Below, piece by piece: positions 22,124 to 23,080 of a DNA stretch of 23,080 nucleotides. The notes under the pieces were generated by a model. The model saw only the letters and a program-made list of their open reading frames with translations. It searched no databases and had not been told where the DNA came from. Position numbers and translations under genes: made by a program. The stretch covers positions 1-23,080 of the forward strand of contig DASQDI010000016.1 of NCBI GenBank assembly GCA_035634255.1, read 5' to 3'. This stretch comes from DATLMR01 sp035634255. Lineage in GTDB: Bacteria; Acidobacteriota; Blastocatellia; UBA7656. Position 1 is the stretch's first letter; every line of letters begins with the position of its first letter.

Positions 22124-23080
22124 TTATGACCGCGAGCCCTCTTCGCATTCGACGACCCGCTGTTCGATCAGGTATTGGAGCGCCAGTATGATCCGCCTGT
22201 CAGTCGTTGCCTCCCCTTTTTGATTCCTGAATGCCGAGACGACCTCGTGCGCGGGCCGGGGCGTCCCGCAAAGCTCGTGTAAAGTTTTCAGATCGTCCAC
22301 CGGCATCTGCATGCGCAACCGCTCCAAATGACCGGACGGCACCCGCGCGCGGAGCAGGCAGTGCGGGTCGAGCGTTATCCGGCCCTGCCGCCTCCGCCAG
22401 AATTCGGAGCGTTCCCACCTGCGCTCCCTCCCGTAAAAATCCATCCACGTTTCGAGGTAATCTTCGAACTCGCGCGCGACTATCTCCTCGTACTTATCGA
22501 GCCCCGACCGCGTGCCCTTAAAATAATCGAGGATGGCGTATGAGGCGAACACGCCGGAGCGCAACGCCTTGAAGATGCCTTGAGACGAGAGCGGGTCGAA
22601 GGCCGACGCCGCGTCCCCCGAGGCGAGCCAGCGGTCGCCCGTCACTCTGTCGAGGCGGTGAGAGTACGCGACATGGACCGAGGGCCGCCCCGCGGGCTTC
22701 GCGTGCGCGACTCGCTTCGCGGTGTGCCGGGTCCGCGCGAGACTCGCGAGCCACTCGGAGGGGTCAGACAGGCCCGCGCGCTTCATCATGTCCGCGTCGC
22801 TCATGCAGGCGACGACTACCTTTGAGCCGGGGAGCGGGGCCGAATACCACCAGCCTTCTTCCCATGCTTCGACGAGCGTGTAAGTCTCCGCGAGCGGGCG
22901 GGCTTCGTCGAGGTCGAAGAAGACGAAGGCGCCGAGCAGCAGGTCGGAGAGGACCTTCCTCGCCCCCTGCCCGCGCGCGAAGGCCGCGCGCTTGCCCGTG
23001 GCGTCGACGACGAAGGCCGCCTTCATCGACAGGCGGCCGCCCCGGCTCATCGCCGTGAGCCGCATGCCGTCCGGGGATTT
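22124..23080 (-). CDS. FAD-dependent oxidoreductase, halogenase/LodB-like (N-terminal part outside the window)
   Basis: The frame is open to the right edge (in-frame codons before ATG 23065), so the N-terminal Rossmann segment lies outside. About 318 residues are visible. AAFVVDATGKRAAFAR and the FAD-binding WLASGDAASAFDPLSSQGIF belong to the flavin monooxygenase/tryptophan-halogenase superfamily. The D-P-L-S-S-Q-G-I form is reminiscent of the LodB/GoxB flavoproteins that make protein-derived quinone cofactors, but plain monooxygenases also look like this. A charged C-terminal tail (LHELCGTPRPAHEVVSAF, then RRIILALQYLIEQRVVECEE) may be a small helical or winged-helix extension. No partner oxidase is visible. 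Stop is TAA at 22124-22126. Confidence 0.8.
   Translation of the reverse strand, partial: KSPDGMRLTAMSRGGRLSMKAAFVVDATGKRAAFARGQGARKVLSDLLLGAFVFFDLDEARPLAETYTLVEAWEEGWWYSAPLPGSKVVVACMSDADMMKRAGLSDPSEWLASLARTRHTAKRVAHAKPAGRPSVHVAYSHRLDRVTGDRWLASGDAASAFDPLSSQGIFKALRSGVFASYAILDYFKGTRSGLDKYEEIVAREFEDYLETWMDFYGRERRWERSEFWRRRQGRITLDPHCLLRARVPSGHLERLRMQMPVDDLKTLHELCGTPRPAHEVVSAFRNQKGEATTDRRIILALQYLIEQRVVECEEGSRS

Overview
This is a GC-rich bacterial chromosomal window that most resembles Acidobacteriota. The main support is the large TonB-dependent receptor with an N-terminal carboxypeptidase-regulatory-like domain (18539-21847), a type strongly expanded in that phylum. TPR-rich exported proteins and a V4R/DUF2378-like sensor fit the same picture. 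The assignment rests on gene style only; there is no rRNA or marker gene here. No phage genes, transposases, integrases or CRISPR arrays were seen, and no intergenic stretch exceeds 300 bases.

Left part (1-7063), mostly housekeeping. A TPR/PH-like protein is cut by the left edge and is followed by a small exported protein. An HD-domain phosphohydrolase lies on the minus strand, with tRNA-Arg(ACG) upstream of it on the same strand; the tRNA has its own consensus promoter and a rho-independent terminator. Endonuclease III and a DusB-type dihydrouridine synthase follow on plus. A DmpA/P1-family autoprocessing aminopeptidase on minus overlaps the dusB end, and a small exported DUF5666-like protein is divergent from it.

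Middle (7064-10178). A V4R-type sensor and an O-antigen-ligase-like membrane protein with C-terminal TPRs form a pair. They are bracketed by two nearly identical 33-bp direct repeats (7083-7115 and 10027-10059).

PLP-centred operon (10179-15917, plus). Six closely spaced genes encode a MocR (GntR plus aminotransferase-fold) regulator, an Lrp/AsnC regulator, a GNAT acetyltransferase, a PNPOx-like flavin-binding protein, an EamA/DMT exporter and a group II PLP-dependent amino-acid decarboxylase. A promoter with repeated AATTGGC elements, typical of MocR autoregulation, precedes them. The inferred role is PLP- or amino-acid-responsive decarboxylation of an amino acid with export or acetylation of the amine; the substrate is unknown.

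Right part (15902-23080, minus). A Rieske oxygenase of the choline/carnitine monooxygenase type lies behind an APC amino-acid permease; both are probably read from a promoter at 18437-18465. Upstream is the TonB-dependent receptor with its own promoter. A flavoprotein with a halogenase/LodB-like motif runs off the right edge. The permease-oxygenase pair converges on the decarboxylase operon with overlapping gene ends. The two blocks could form one uptake, conversion and export module for amino acids or amines, but this is inference.
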